From Runella sp. SP2 (GTDB lineage Bacteria; Bacteroidota; Bacteroidia; Cytophagales; Spirosomataceae), in contig NZ_CP031030.1 in the NCBI RefSeq assembly GCF_003711225.1, positions 5,518,001-5,582,000 on the forward strand: a stretch of DNA of 64,000 nt. Reading direction: 5' to 3'. Below are positions 42,550-51,362 of this stretch, in pieces. The stretch's first letter is position 1, and each line of letters begins with the position of its first letter. The notes beneath the pieces were generated by a model. That model was not told the DNA's origin. It saw only the letters and a program-made list of their open reading frames with translations, and searched no databases. The position numbers were made by a program, and so were the translations under genes.

Positions 42550-44334
42550 TTAAAGTTGGAGTGTAAGCGTGCTACGAGACACGCGAAGATTGTTGACGCG
42601 GCGTCCTCGTTGAAATACGACTTGATCGCTTGATTTATCGCTGTATTCAGGAAATTTGACGGGCAACCACTGCCCATTGACAGCTTCAACCGCCTCAAAA
42701 CGAAGCGATAAGAGGGCCTTTTGGGAATTGCTCGACGAGCGCGCGTCTTGCACAATGGCCCGCACCCGCGCACCCGTTTGCACCACTGTTACGCCGTCCA
42801 CCGAAATACCTGAAACCGTTTGCAACCAAACCGTTTGTCCTTCTGATGCTTCTGAAGTGACCGTTTGCGAAAACTCTACCGAAAATGGTTCGTTTCTCAC
42901 CTCCACCGTTACGTTTCGTTTGGAAGGTTCTTTTTTCACAATAGGTTCTTCTTTTTGTACGGGCTTAGGCTCTTCTTTGGGCGAAACGGCAACGGGCGCC
43001 TCTTCCCGAGGTTTTTCTTGAACAGGCGTTTTAGGCGACTCTTTTTTACGGACAGGTTTCTGCGTTTTGGGCTCGGTAGGCTCAGGTTCAATTTGCTTTG
43101 GCGCGGGTGGCAAGGAAACTACGGGCGAAGTCGTGGACGGTGTTGTTATAATTTGGCGGTTTTCAACAGCTACGTTTGTCGAATCAGGCTTTATTTCTTT
43201 GACCGTAGGCGAAATAGTTGGATGTAATTTAGAATGTGTGGTCGTGTCTCGGGCTACTTGTGACGTAGGCGTGGGGTCGGTATTGACAAACCAAAAACCA
43301 ATTATTCCAAGCGCTATCACAATCGCCCCTAATAAAATTAAACCTTCCAAACTCAGCAGCTGTGATTGTAGTTTTGAGGTTTTTTTGGGAATGGTGTCAG
43401 AGGTAGATGACGCTAACCGCGTCGGCCCTACCTGTGGTTTATTCGGTTGGGCATTGGCCAATTTCGTGGCAGGCAGGGTTTTTCCTGATTTCCCCTCCGC
43501 CGTTTGCAACACAATCGGCCCCGCCGCCACCACCGACAATAGCGCGTATTTCAGTTCTGAAGCCTTTTCAAAGCGTTTTTCGGGCTTTTTTTGAAGTAAT
43601 TTATCCAAAATTTCCTCTACCGACCTTGGTAAATCCGCCATCCGATTTCGGATGGGAATCGGCTTTTTGGTCAAAATTTGGGTAATGAGTGTGGACTCCG
43701 TCGTTGGCTCAAAGGGCATTTTCCCCGATAGCATTTCATACATCAGCACCCCAATAGCATACAAATCTGACTGCACCGAAGGCTCGGCTCCGTTGAGCAA
43801 CTCGGGCGCCATGTATTCGAGGGTACCAACTACCCTATCAGCCCGCGTCAACCGTTGGCTACCTACCAATCGAGCAATGCCAAAATCCATCAATTTTACC
43901 ACGCCTTCGTGGGTCAACATCAGGTTAGCGGGCTTGATGTCGCGGTGTAAAATGCCTTTGTTATGTGCGTGTTGTAGGCCATCCAGCGCTTGCGCGATAA
44001 TCCGAAACGTCGTTTCTAACGACAATTTTCCGTGTTTGGTCAGCAACCGCTCAATCGTAAAACCATCCACTAACTCCATCACCATGAGGTTATCGGTGCG
44101 GTCGTGCAGCAAGTTATAAAGCGTGGCAACATTGGGATGGTTGAGCTGCGCCGACAACACGGCCTCGTTCCGAAAACGATCCATAAAGGTCGAATCTTTC
44201 AACAGATGCGGATGCAGCATTTTAATGGCCACAGGACGACGAAGTAGCGTATCCGTTCCTCGATACACCGTCCCCATCCCTCCTTCTCCGAGAAGTTCTT
44301 CGACGTGGTAATTCTGAATCGTGCGCCCAATCAT
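42550..44334 (-). CDS. Membrane-anchored Ser/Thr protein kinase
   Basis: 594 residues. Residues about 1-270 are a Hanks-type kinase: glycine loop LGEGGMGTVY, Lys in VAIKML, catalytic HRDIKPAN, DFG in LMDFGIA, and activation segment GTLEYMAPE. One transmembrane helix (about 330-350, LILLGAIVIALGIIGFW) is followed by a Pro/Lys/Glu-rich periplasmic spacer (about 350-490). A C-terminal beta-rich domain follows, partly VEVRNEPFSVEFSQTV. It probably senses an extracytoplasmic signal and phosphorylates targets inside. The upstream PP2C gene is its likely antagonist (24 nt apart). Confidence 0.94.
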   Translation of the reverse strand: MIGRTIQNYHVEELLGEGGMGTVYRGTDTLLRRPVAIKMLHPHLLKDSTFMDRFRNEAVLSAQLNHPNVATLYNLLHDRTDNLMVMELVDGFTIERLLTKHGKLSLETTFRIIAQALDGLQHAHNKGILHRDIKPANLMLTHEGVVKLMDFGIARLVGSQRLTRADRVVGTLEYMAPELLNGAEPSVQSDLYAIGVLMYEMLSGKMPFEPTTESTLITQILTKKPIPIRNRMADLPRSVEEILDKLLQKKPEKRFEKASELKYALLSVVAAGPIVLQTAEGKSGKTLPATKLANAQPNKPQVGPTRLASSTSDTIPKKTSKLQSQLLSLEGLILLGAIVIALGIIGFWFVNTDPTPTSQVARDTTTHSKLHPTISPTVKEIKPDSTNVAVENRQIITTPSTTSPVVSLPPAPKQIEPEPTEPKTQKPVRKKESPKTPVQEKPREEAPVAVSPKEEPKPVQKEEPIVKKEPSKRNVTVEVRNEPFSVEFSQTVTSEASEGQTVWLQTVSGISVDGVTVVQTGARVRAIVQDARSSSNSQKALLSLRFEAVEAVNGQWLPVKFPEYSDKSSDQVVFQRGRRVNNLRVSRSTLTLQL

Positions 44335-44358
44335 AGTTGTCCTTCTTTACGTAAACGT

Positions 44359-45207
44359 TTATCCATTGATTTCTTCGGTGGGTCGAACCGACTGAAACGA
44401 CTCGTTACTCATGCGCTCAACCAGCAATACCGTGATATTATCGTGACCACCTCGTTGTTTGGCCAATTCGACCAATTGATGTGCGGCCTCATTGAGCAGG
44501 GGAATCATGAGTAATTGCGCGATTTCGTCGTTGTTGAGGTAATCATACAGTCCGTCGGTGCAAAGCAGCAAGCGGTCATCATTTTCAAATAATTGGGGCA
44601 ACGCTTGCACGTCAATCTCTACCTTGTTGTGCGTACCCATTGCTCTCGTGAGTACATTACGTTCGGGATGTTTTTCGGCTTCAGCCGTCGTAATAATACC
44701 CTGTTGAACCAGCGACTGAACGTAGGTATGGTCGTTGGAAAGCGGCAACAGTTGTCCATTTTTTAAAATATACGCCCGACTGTCGCCCACGTGGGCCAAA
44801 AATAGTTGGTCTTCACATACTGCAATCGTCGTGCAGGTCGTGCCCATGCCTCGGTAGCGCGTATTTTTGCTTGCCGTTTGCCAAATAGCCCGATTGGCTT
44901 TGGTCAACGCAAAAAACAAGCTTTCTTCGGGCGATTCTTCGCGTTGGTAATAAGTTTTAGCGATTGTTTCTACTGCCAATTGAGAGGCTATTTCGCCCGC
45001 AGCGTGGCCACCCATTCCATCGGCAACAATGGCCAAAAAACCTTTGGTGGTTCGAATCAAGGCCGTGGCAGGACGGACAAAACGCGCAGCATCTTCATTA
45101 TTGACCCGCACACACCCGACGTCTGACACCACCACTGCGCGCAAATCCACCGAATTTGAGGAAGAGGCTTCCGCTGTTTTGCCCGATAACCATTTTTTCC
45201 AAAACAT
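44359..45207 (-). CDS. PP2C-family Ser/Thr protein phosphatase
   Basis: 282 residues with a full set of PPM/PP2C metal motifs: VSDVGCVRVNNEDA, VADGMGGHAAGE, LAHVGDSRAYIL, LCTDGLYDYL and GGHDNITVLL. It is a Mn/Mg-dependent phosphatase, expected to reverse phosphorylation by the two neighbouring kinases. An N-terminal segment (WKKWLSGKTAEASSS, about 20 residues) precedes the domain. It lies between the two kinase genes in the same operon (15 and 24 nt away), the classical kinase-phosphatase pairing. Confidence 0.95.
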   Translation of the reverse strand: MFWKKWLSGKTAEASSSNSVDLRAVVVSDVGCVRVNNEDAARFVRPATALIRTTKGFLAIVADGMGGHAAGEIASQLAVETIAKTYYQREESPEESLFFALTKANRAIWQTASKNTRYRGMGTTCTTIAVCEDQLFLAHVGDSRAYILKNGQLLPLSNDHTYVQSLVQQGIITTAEAEKHPERNVLTRAMGTHNKVEIDVQALPQLFENDDRLLLCTDGLYDYLNNDEIAQLLMIPLLNEAAHQLVELAKQRGGHDNITVLLVERMSNESFQSVRPTEEING

Positions 45208-45221
45208 AGCTTTATCAGTAG

Positions 45222-46112
45222 TTATCTATTTTTAAACCAACGCTTTACGGGTAGTTTTTCAACAAATTCGGTCAAGTTATCCACCCAGTCGGTAAGCCCA
45301 AATCCATGGTCCGACTGCGGGCTTTCTAACTCTTGAATCAAGGCCGCCGCGCTGATGCGACTGGTCGGATTGACACGCAACAGTTTACCAATCAAGCGTT
45401 TGCTCCGTTTCGAAATTTGTGGTGCCAACAAATCGGGCTCGGTATAATCTCCTTTTTCAATCTTAACCCGAATCTCGGTTTCAGTACGTCCGTTGAAGGG
45501 CAAATAACCTGTCAGCATTTCGTACAACAAAACCCCCAACGCCCAGCAATCGGACTGCATACTTACCTTTCCTTGAAACTGCTCAGGAGCCATGTAATGC
45601 GCCGTTCCGACGATGTAGCCTTCTTGCGTCAACTTAGGTGTATAGGCCGATTTAGCGATTCCAAAATCAAGAAGTTTGGCAAAACTATCTTTGTTGACCT
45701 TCACATTGCCTGGCTTCAAATCGCGGTGAATAATTCCTTTTTGGTGTAAATGAGCCACTGCGGTAGCCACCTGCGCCAACACTTTCCACACAAACGACTC
45801 AGGAAGGCGTCCTTGGCGCTTGATGAGCTTTTCGAGCGTGATTCCCTCCACGTATTCCATAATGATGCAAGGGGTGCTGTCTTCGATAACGTATTCGTAC
45901 AGAGCGGCAATGTGGGGGTGCTGTACCGAGGCTTGGATGTAGGCTTCGTTCCGAAAACGAGCCGCTTGGTCGGCACGGTACAGCACCTTGACGGCGGCCG
46001 TTCGGCGAGTAGTCTGATGCTGGGCCATGTAAACCTCCCCCATCCCTCCTGCTCCCAACCACTGCGTAAGTTGGTAGCCTCGAATTGTTCGATGTATTAA
46101 TGGCTCTTGCAT
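45222..46112 (-). CDS. Cytosolic Ser/Thr protein kinase
   Basis: 296 residues from ATG 46112 (a GTG one codon earlier is possible). It is almost entirely kinase domain: LGAGGMGEVYMA, AAVKVL, HRDLKPGN, LLDFGIAK, GTAHYMAPEQ, and DCWALGVLLYEM. No transmembrane helix is evident, unlike the partner kinase. The C-terminus ends in a short basic stretch (KRWFKNR). The gene lies 6 nt after the FHA-protease stop, and 15 nt before the phosphatase. A role as relay between the membrane kinase and the FHA protein is inferred only from the operon. Confidence 0.94.
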   Translation of the reverse strand: MQEPLIHRTIRGYQLTQWLGAGGMGEVYMAQHQTTRRTAAVKVLYRADQAARFRNEAYIQASVQHPHIAALYEYVIEDSTPCIIMEYVEGITLEKLIKRQGRLPESFVWKVLAQVATAVAHLHQKGIIHRDLKPGNVKVNKDSFAKLLDFGIAKSAYTPKLTQEGYIVGTAHYMAPEQFQGKVSMQSDCWALGVLLYEMLTGYLPFNGRTETEIRVKIEKGDYTEPDLLAPQISKRSKRLIGKLLRVNPTSRISAAALIQELESPQSDHGFGLTDWVDNLTEFVEKLPVKRWFKNR

Positions 46113-46118
46113 CACGAA

Positions 46119-47795
46119 TTAGTTGATTACTTTGGTATTTCCCATCAATTCTAGTCCGTAGTGAATAGGTACGGCAAAGGTGATTCTTGTCGCATCAGCG
46201 CGGCTGGTACTGGCCGTAAAGATGCCAATCACATTTCCTTCTTTGTCAAACACAGGCCCTCCGCTGTTTCCTGCCCCCGTCGCATTCACGGTCAGCTGAT
46301 AATAATCCCCAAAGGTGCTGTAATAGCCTACTACGCCACTTTCTTTAGACGTATTGGTCGTTCCTCGAATGACTTTACCAACGCTTCCATCCGTGACCGT
46401 TGGGTCGGGAACTGTCACCACTTGTGTAGTACGATTCGCAAAATCATTGCCTGCGGTTGCGACCACTACGCTGGGAGAGATGCCTGGGTAACCCATCGTT
46501 ACCACTTTTTGGCCTGGAGCAATCGTCGCATCTGCATCTTTCATGGTCACGGCTTGCATTTCGCTAGGCAAATCAATTTTAATCATTGCCACATCGTGTT
46601 TGTTGGATACCCGAACCACTTTAGCAGGGGTACGCTGGTCGTTTTTGGCAAACGTTACATCTATATACGTATTCGTTCCATCAATGATTTTTCCTGAAAC
46701 GGGCTTTTTACCAAACAGTTTTGTCTCGGCAGGTATCCAGCGGATGTTTTGGCCCATTTCTTGCGTGATAATTCCCGCTATTTGCATCTCTCCTCCTTGG
46801 AAACGGTACAATACCCCAGGGAAAGCGTCTTCAGGAAAACTATAATAAGAGTGCCAGCTTGCAGCAACGTGGCGGTTGGTAAGAATGTAACCTTCTTTTG
46901 ACACTACAAATCCCGAACCGCTTCCTTGCAACGCAATGGGCTGTCCATTGGGCGTATTTTTCTTTAAATCAAGCAGAGGTTCGATTTGGCCATCGACTTC
47001 TACATAGACTGGAATGGGGCGGTCGATGCCCTTGTAGGTTTCATAGCGGTGGTAAATATCGTCGCCCGATGGCGCATGAACAAGTTTTGAACTAAACTCA
47101 ATAAGCACCACTTTATCAATGTTGGCTTTGGCAATGGCTTCGGGGTCAAATGATTCTTTGACAACATTCGTAACGTTGGTAACCAAGGTTGTATCATTTT
47201 TGACGACGTTGGTAATTTGCGGGGCTATCTTGTCTTTAAAAGCAAAAAATGCCGCTCCTGCCACAATGATAAGCCCTGCTACAGACGCTACCAACGTGCG
47301 CTGTGATTTCTGTCGTTCGTGCGTGATGACGCGCTCAAACGTTTGCTTCCCGATGCCTGACTTTTCGGGAGAAGCCGCTGCTACTTCGGCAGGAACAAAC
47401 TCGCTGGTGGGCTTCACCACTTCTACAAAACGCGTAGCAGGCATCAATTCGGCGGGGCGAGGATCTACATCAAATAAAAAGACGGGGCCATTGCTTCCCA
47501 GTTGCACCTCGTCGCCTGGCTGAATCGGCGTGCTGCCTTTCACCCGCACCTTGTTGACAAAAATTCCGTTTCGGCTGTTGTTGTCAATCAAGGTAAATGC
47601 CAACGGGCCGTCTTTGACAATTTTTCCGTGTTCGCGGCTCACCACGGTATCGATTTCGGGATCAAACTGCACGTCGCTATCGCCCGAACGGCCTAATGTG
47701 AGTTCGTTGTGTCGGCTAAAATCAAATTCTTCGATTTGGTTAGCTTTAGCACCTACAAGGTGACGAATGACAAAGTTTTTAATAGAAGGGTTCAT
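46119..47795 (-). CDS. FHA domain fused to trypsin-like (S1C) protease
   Basis: 558 residues. Residues about 30-110 are an FHA phosphothreonine-binding domain (LTLGRSGDSDVQFD, VSREHGKI, NNSRNGIFVN). A transmembrane helix follows (about 165-185, VASVAGLIIVAGAAFF). The periplasmic part is a DegP/HtrA-like trypsin fold with His in LTNRHVAASW, Asp in HDVAMIKID and Ser in GAGNSGGPVFD. No PDZ domain is visible. The cytosolic FHA domain could dock onto phosphorylated kinases encoded downstream, linking phosphorylation to proteolysis. It is the first gene of the operon and has a shared operator upstream. Confidence 0.93.
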   Translation of the reverse strand: MNPSIKNFVIRHLVGAKANQIEEFDFSRHNELTLGRSGDSDVQFDPEIDTVVSREHGKIVKDGPLAFTLIDNNSRNGIFVNKVRVKGSTPIQPGDEVQLGSNGPVFLFDVDPRPAELMPATRFVEVVKPTSEFVPAEVAAASPEKSGIGKQTFERVITHERQKSQRTLVASVAGLIIVAGAAFFAFKDKIAPQITNVVKNDTTLVTNVTNVVKESFDPEAIAKANIDKVVLIEFSSKLVHAPSGDDIYHRYETYKGIDRPIPVYVEVDGQIEPLLDLKKNTPNGQPIALQGSGSGFVVSKEGYILTNRHVAASWHSYYSFPEDAFPGVLYRFQGGEMQIAGIITQEMGQNIRWIPAETKLFGKKPVSGKIIDGTNTYIDVTFAKNDQRTPAKVVRVSNKHDVAMIKIDLPSEMQAVTMKDADATIAPGQKVVTMGYPGISPSVVVATAGNDFANRTTQVVTVPDPTVTDGSVGKVIRGTTNTSKESGVVGYYSTFGDYYQLTVNATGAGNSGGPVFDKEGNVIGIFTASTSRADATRITFAVPIHYGLELMGNTKVIN

Positions 47796-47883
47796 TGCTG
47801 TACTATTTTAACTGTTTGAATGTTAGTTTCTGTTTTTGGGCGCGAAAGCTTTTTGTTTGTTTCTTTCTTGCTTTTGAGTGATA

Positions 47884-47973
47884 CAAAGTTCCCCCAAAAG
47901 CCGACGCCAGTAAATCCAGAAACACCTACATTCTTTTTTAGGAAAACCTGTATTTTGAAGTATAGGAAAACCT
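47884..47973 (-). promoter_or_regulatory. Promoter and operator cluster of the FHA/kinase operon
   Basis: Near-palindromic sites AGAAACACCT (47918-47927), AGGAAAACCT (47940-47949) and AGGAAAACCT in TATAGGAAAACCTATA (47964-47973) have start-to-start spacings of 22 and 24 bp. On the minus strand an 18-bp block (47910-47927) ending in TTTAC lies exactly 18 bp before the -7-like GAACTTTG (47884-47891). The poor -33 suggests activator dependence. The 18-bp block and this spacing recur at 51217-51260. Confidence 0.72.
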
Positions 47974-48000
47974 ATATGCCTTCAGTATGCTAGCCCCTGA

Positions 48001-48081
48001 GTCAGACGATAGTCAGACTCACCTCCTGCTAGGAATCCTGCTCTTTGACTGCAATAATGCTCGGTCTGACTGTCGTCTGAC
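48001..48081 (-). terminator. Long hairpin after the ABC transporter gene
   Basis: Arms 48001-48018 and 48064-48081 match over 18 bp with one mismatch; each arm has two GTCAGAC or GTCTGAC elements. 45-nt loop, no T-run, so intrinsic termination is uncertain; it abuts the ABC transporter stop. Confidence 0.5.
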
Positions 48082-49863
48082 CTATTGCAAAACCGTAGCG
48101 GCTAGGCGTCCAATGTTGAGCGTGCGGGCGTTGGAGTCAATAATGTCGCGGTAGAGCCCGCCTTCGGCATACAAGCTTTCATGATTGCCACGGCCGATGA
48201 TTTCGCCTTCTTGCATGACATAAATCTGGTCGGCATCCATGATTTGGCTGATATTATGCGAAATAATCAGCACCGTTCGATCCTTCTTTATGGCATCAAT
48301 GCTGTCCTTGATTTGCTCGGCAGTAATTGCATCCAAACTAGCCGTAGGTTCATCGAGAAAAATAACAGGCGGGTTTTTGAGAAATAAACGCGCAATGGCA
48401 ATCCGCTGCTGCTGCCCACCCGACAGCGCTTTGGCTTCCGATTGGTAACCTTTGGGAAGCTGTAAAATCTGGTCGTGAAGCGATGCTTTTTTGGCAGCTT
48501 CTATAATTTCTTCTCCCGTCGCTTCCAGTTTCCCGTAGCGGATATTTTCCTCCACTGTTCCCGAAAAAATATGGTTTTTCTGCATGACTAAGCCTACGTT
48601 TTCCCGTACCCAATGTTGGTCATACTCTCCCAACAAACGCCCGTCCAGCAAGACTTGCCCCCGCGAAGGACTGTAGAAACCTGTCAACACATTCATAGCC
48701 GAACTCTTCCCTGCTCCCGACAGCCCTACCAAGGCTGTGGTTTTGCCCGCTTCAATAGTAAGTTGAACGTTTTTGAGGGCTTGTTTACCATTAGGGTACA
48801 CAAAATCCACCGCTTTCATCTCAAACGTACCTTGCATTTTTGGGCTTTTTACACCTCCCTCCGCTACGAGGTAGGTATCGTTTTCAATCATGTCAAAAAA
48901 ACCTTCGGCGTAGGTAAGCGCTTCGCTGTACTCGTCATAGATACGGTGTAAATGCCGCACGGGAGCCGATACGTTGTTGAACAACATGATGTGTAACAAA
49001 ATCGCCCCTACGGTCATTTGTTGGTTCAACACAAAGTAAATCGTCACCACAAACACCATAATAATCCCCAACTGCTCGGCAATGCTTTTGAGCCCATCGA
49101 AAAGGTAATTGGTACGGTGGTGCTTCACTTCGCTGTCTGATAAAAACTGCGTAAGCGTCTGCTGGCGACTGGCTTCGTAGCTTTCGCGCACAAATGATTT
49201 TACCACAAAAATGGATTCAATCAAGCTAAAAAGGGTATTGGCTTTCTCTTCCCGAAAGTGCTGAATGCTGTGTCGAATCGACTTTTGGCGGCGCGATTGC
49301 TCACGGCTAATAAGAGCATACAAAGGCATGACAACGGTAGCGCACACGCCCACCCAAACGTTTTTTTTGTACATCAATGCCAACGCCAGTGCGGCATTGG
49401 CAAACATGGGAACGATGTCCACAAAAATGTTTTTGACGGTTTTGGTCAGGCTTTCAATGCCTTTGTCGATGCGTTTTTCGAGTTTACCAATGGCATTTTG
49501 GGGCAACGCAAAAAACGACAAATGGTATGAGACCATCCGTCGAATGGTATAATTATGCAAATCTGCCGCTAATCGAAACCGCAAGCGATCGCTCAAAAAC
49601 TTTTGCCCTAATTGAATCAGCAAGCTCAAGATTTCTTTGCTCAACAAAATCAGCACCAACCAACCCACCACCGTCCAGGCATCAAGCCCTTGGGTTTTGT
49701 CGCGGAGCATCAATTGCACCCGATTCACGGTATATTCCATCACAAGGGGCGTGACTTGCGCCAACAATGCCCCAATGGAGGTCAACACCAACGCCCCCAC
49801 GAGGCTTTGGCGGTATTTTTGGACAAACGGCCAAAGTTTTTTTATCAACGTACTTGTGGACAT
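48082..49863 (-). CDS. ABC transporter, fused permease-ATPase (exporter type)
   Basis: 593 residues in the MsbA/LmrA-like half-transporter layout. Six predicted membrane helices (about 20-320) are followed by the ATPase domain with Walker A GLSGAGKSS, Q-loop VGLVMQKN, signature ALSGGQQQRIAIAR, Walker B VIFLDEPTASLD and His in ISHNISQI. As a homodimer it would export a lipid, peptide or small molecule. It follows the unknown membrane-protein gene by 5 nt, so the two may act together. Substrate cannot be told; the shared operator implies co-regulation with the FHA/kinase operon. Confidence 0.93.
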   Translation of the reverse strand: MSTSTLIKKLWPFVQKYRQSLVGALVLTSIGALLAQVTPLVMEYTVNRVQLMLRDKTQGLDAWTVVGWLVLILLSKEILSLLIQLGQKFLSDRLRFRLAADLHNYTIRRMVSYHLSFFALPQNAIGKLEKRIDKGIESLTKTVKNIFVDIVPMFANAALALALMYKKNVWVGVCATVVMPLYALISREQSRRQKSIRHSIQHFREEKANTLFSLIESIFVVKSFVRESYEASRQQTLTQFLSDSEVKHHRTNYLFDGLKSIAEQLGIIMVFVVTIYFVLNQQMTVGAILLHIMLFNNVSAPVRHLHRIYDEYSEALTYAEGFFDMIENDTYLVAEGGVKSPKMQGTFEMKAVDFVYPNGKQALKNVQLTIEAGKTTALVGLSGAGKSSAMNVLTGFYSPSRGQVLLDGRLLGEYDQHWVRENVGLVMQKNHIFSGTVEENIRYGKLEATGEEIIEAAKKASLHDQILQLPKGYQSEAKALSGGQQQRIAIARLFLKNPPVIFLDEPTASLDAITAEQIKDSIDAIKKDRTVLIISHNISQIMDADQIYVMQEGEIIGRGNHESLYAEGGLYRDIIDSNARTLNIGRLAATVLQ

Positions 49864-49868
49864 AGTGC

Positions 49869-51188
49869 TTAGATTTTACGCATAAACTCGCGGGTATTGA
49901 GGGCAGCGTCGGATTCATAATCGTAGAATAGTTCGACCATCGACGAAACAATGTGGGGGTCGTCGGTCAGGAAAGCCGTGAGTTTTGAGGGGCGCCCGCT
50001 GGAATTGGAGCCACTACCCAAAATACACACGCACAACGTTTTCTGAATGCCAGGTTTGTTGTCGTTGGGCGTACTAATAAAGAGCTGTATGGGTAAGGTT
50101 TTGTTCACTTTTGTCACCCGAACACCCAAGTCTTGCATTTCGCGCATGGCCTGAGCGTGGTCGTTGTACAATTGCCGAATTAAGGCCGATTGGGCATCAC
50201 CATTTTCTTGCCCATTGGTAGCAATCATAAACCGATTGTGGTGCGGCACGGCTTCGTTTACTGCCAACGGTGAATTGCTCCCGCTTCGGTAGGTTTCTAC
50301 CGAGACGTGTTCGTTGAATATTTTGCCTAAATACTTCAAAAATGCGTGGCTTGCCCCTTCGTTTTGGTCGTTGAGGGTCACAAATTCCACGCGAGCGTCG
50401 CTGCCAATTTTTTGGAGATAAATGGCTGTTTCTTTGAGCTTATTTTCTACGTCCGAACAATCTCGCAGCAAACTTTCGGCTTTGCGGGCATAGTCAAACT
50501 GCGTGGCGTGACGAAGTTCGTGGGGTTTTAGGTCGGCGTGTTTTGCCACCAAATCCATCCGAAACGGCGAAATTGCCTCAATGCGCGCCGTATTCGACAG
50601 CACAAGCAGGTTATTTCCTTGGACTTTGGACAATTCTACCACCTTGTCGATACCTTCCAGCACATCTTTGGTTCCCTCCATCAGCTGCACTTTTTCGTTG
50701 ACCTTCCCACTTACTTCGACCATAATCGAATTGAGCGACTTAGTGGCCTGCACGAGCAAGCTCGTTTGGGTCTTGAGGTGATCCATTTCTTGCTGGTTGG
50801 TGCGTTCTTTTTGGCGGTTTAGTTTTTCGGTCGTAACTGTCAGGTACAAGCCAATAAAAATCCCGACAATCCCCCCTACCAAACCCGCAATGTCCAGTTC
50901 GCGAATGTACTTATCAATACCAGGCCCAAAGTACGCGCTTCCGTCTGTCCACTTGCCTCCTTGAATCTGATAATCTGTCAAATAATGGGTCGTATCGGTA
51001 AAAATGTAATACCATTTGTACCCCAAGGAGATGAGCAAAATCACGAAAGGAATCAAAAAAAAGACCGTAAACAATACAGGGTGCTTTTTGGTAATGTCGA
51101 ACAATACGCTAAAAAAGCCTTCGTCTTGCACTTCTGCGTCCGTGTGTTTGGGGTTTGGTTCGGACAGATGCGGTGTATTAGGATTCAT
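49869..51188 (-). CDS. Uncharacterised two-TM membrane protein with coiled coil
   Basis: 439 residues from MNPNTPHLSEPNP; the longer frame from 51230 has no family support and overlaps the -7 box. Two membrane helices (about 42-64 and 105-130, LVGGIVGIFIGLYLTV) flank a short external loop. A Gln/Glu-rich coiled coil follows (about 130-200), then a cytosolic domain of about 220 residues containing HELRHATQFDY, NRFMIATNG and CVCILGSGSNSSG. I do not recognise the domain. A methyl-accepting-type or sensor role is possible but unsupported. First gene of an operon with the ABC transporter, and divergent from the TPR kinases. Confidence 0.72.
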   Translation of the reverse strand: MNPNTPHLSEPNPKHTDAEVQDEGFFSVLFDITKKHPVLFTVFFLIPFVILLISLGYKWYYIFTDTTHYLTDYQIQGGKWTDGSAYFGPGIDKYIRELDIAGLVGGIVGIFIGLYLTVTTEKLNRQKERTNQQEMDHLKTQTSLLVQATKSLNSIMVEVSGKVNEKVQLMEGTKDVLEGIDKVVELSKVQGNNLLVLSNTARIEAISPFRMDLVAKHADLKPHELRHATQFDYARKAESLLRDCSDVENKLKETAIYLQKIGSDARVEFVTLNDQNEGASHAFLKYLGKIFNEHVSVETYRSGSNSPLAVNEAVPHHNRFMIATNGQENGDAQSALIRQLYNDHAQAMREMQDLGVRVTKVNKTLPIQLFISTPNDNKPGIQKTLCVCILGSGSNSSGRPSKLTAFLTDDPHIVSSMVELFYDYESDAALNTREFMRKI

Positions 51189-51216
51189 GAGTAAAAAGGT
51201 TGACGATTGAACACAA

Positions 51217-51283
51217 CAAAGGTCTTCCAAAATATCCCCATCGTAAATCCAGAAACACCTACATTTCGGGTATAGGAAAACCT
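51217..51283 (-). promoter_or_regulatory. Promoter and operator of the membrane-protein/ABC operon; shared with kinase operon
   Basis: The minus-strand 18-bp block (51243-51260) is identical to that at 47910-47927 and lies exactly 18 bp before GACCTTTG (51217-51224). A second site AGGAAAACCT lies at 51274-51283, 23 bp further. The cluster lies in the 174-bp divergent gap and also faces the TPR kinases. Confidence 0.75.
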
Positions 51284-51302
51284 GTATTTTTGGCCTTTAC
51301 GC

Positions 51303-51334
51303 TTGTACTAGATGCTCTTTTATCGTTAATTTTC
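51303..51334 (+). promoter_or_regulatory. Putative promoter of the TPR kinase triplet
   Basis: TTG (51303-51305), 21 nt, TAATTTTC (51327-51334; one mismatch). The operator sites sit about 62 and 85 bp upstream of the expected transcription start, as for an activator. Confidence 0.5.
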
Positions 51335-51362
51335 ACCAAGTTCTCCAACTCGTTATACGCTC

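Noticed and set aside
43067-43594. 175-residue plus-strand frame inside the kinase gene
   Set aside because: It is the antisense shadow of the Pro/Lys-rich spacer of the kinase and has low-complexity composition.
51189-51230. Upstream start for the two-TM protein at 51230
   Set aside because: It would place coding sequence over the conserved -7 box; ATG 51188 lies 23 nt after the expected transcription start.
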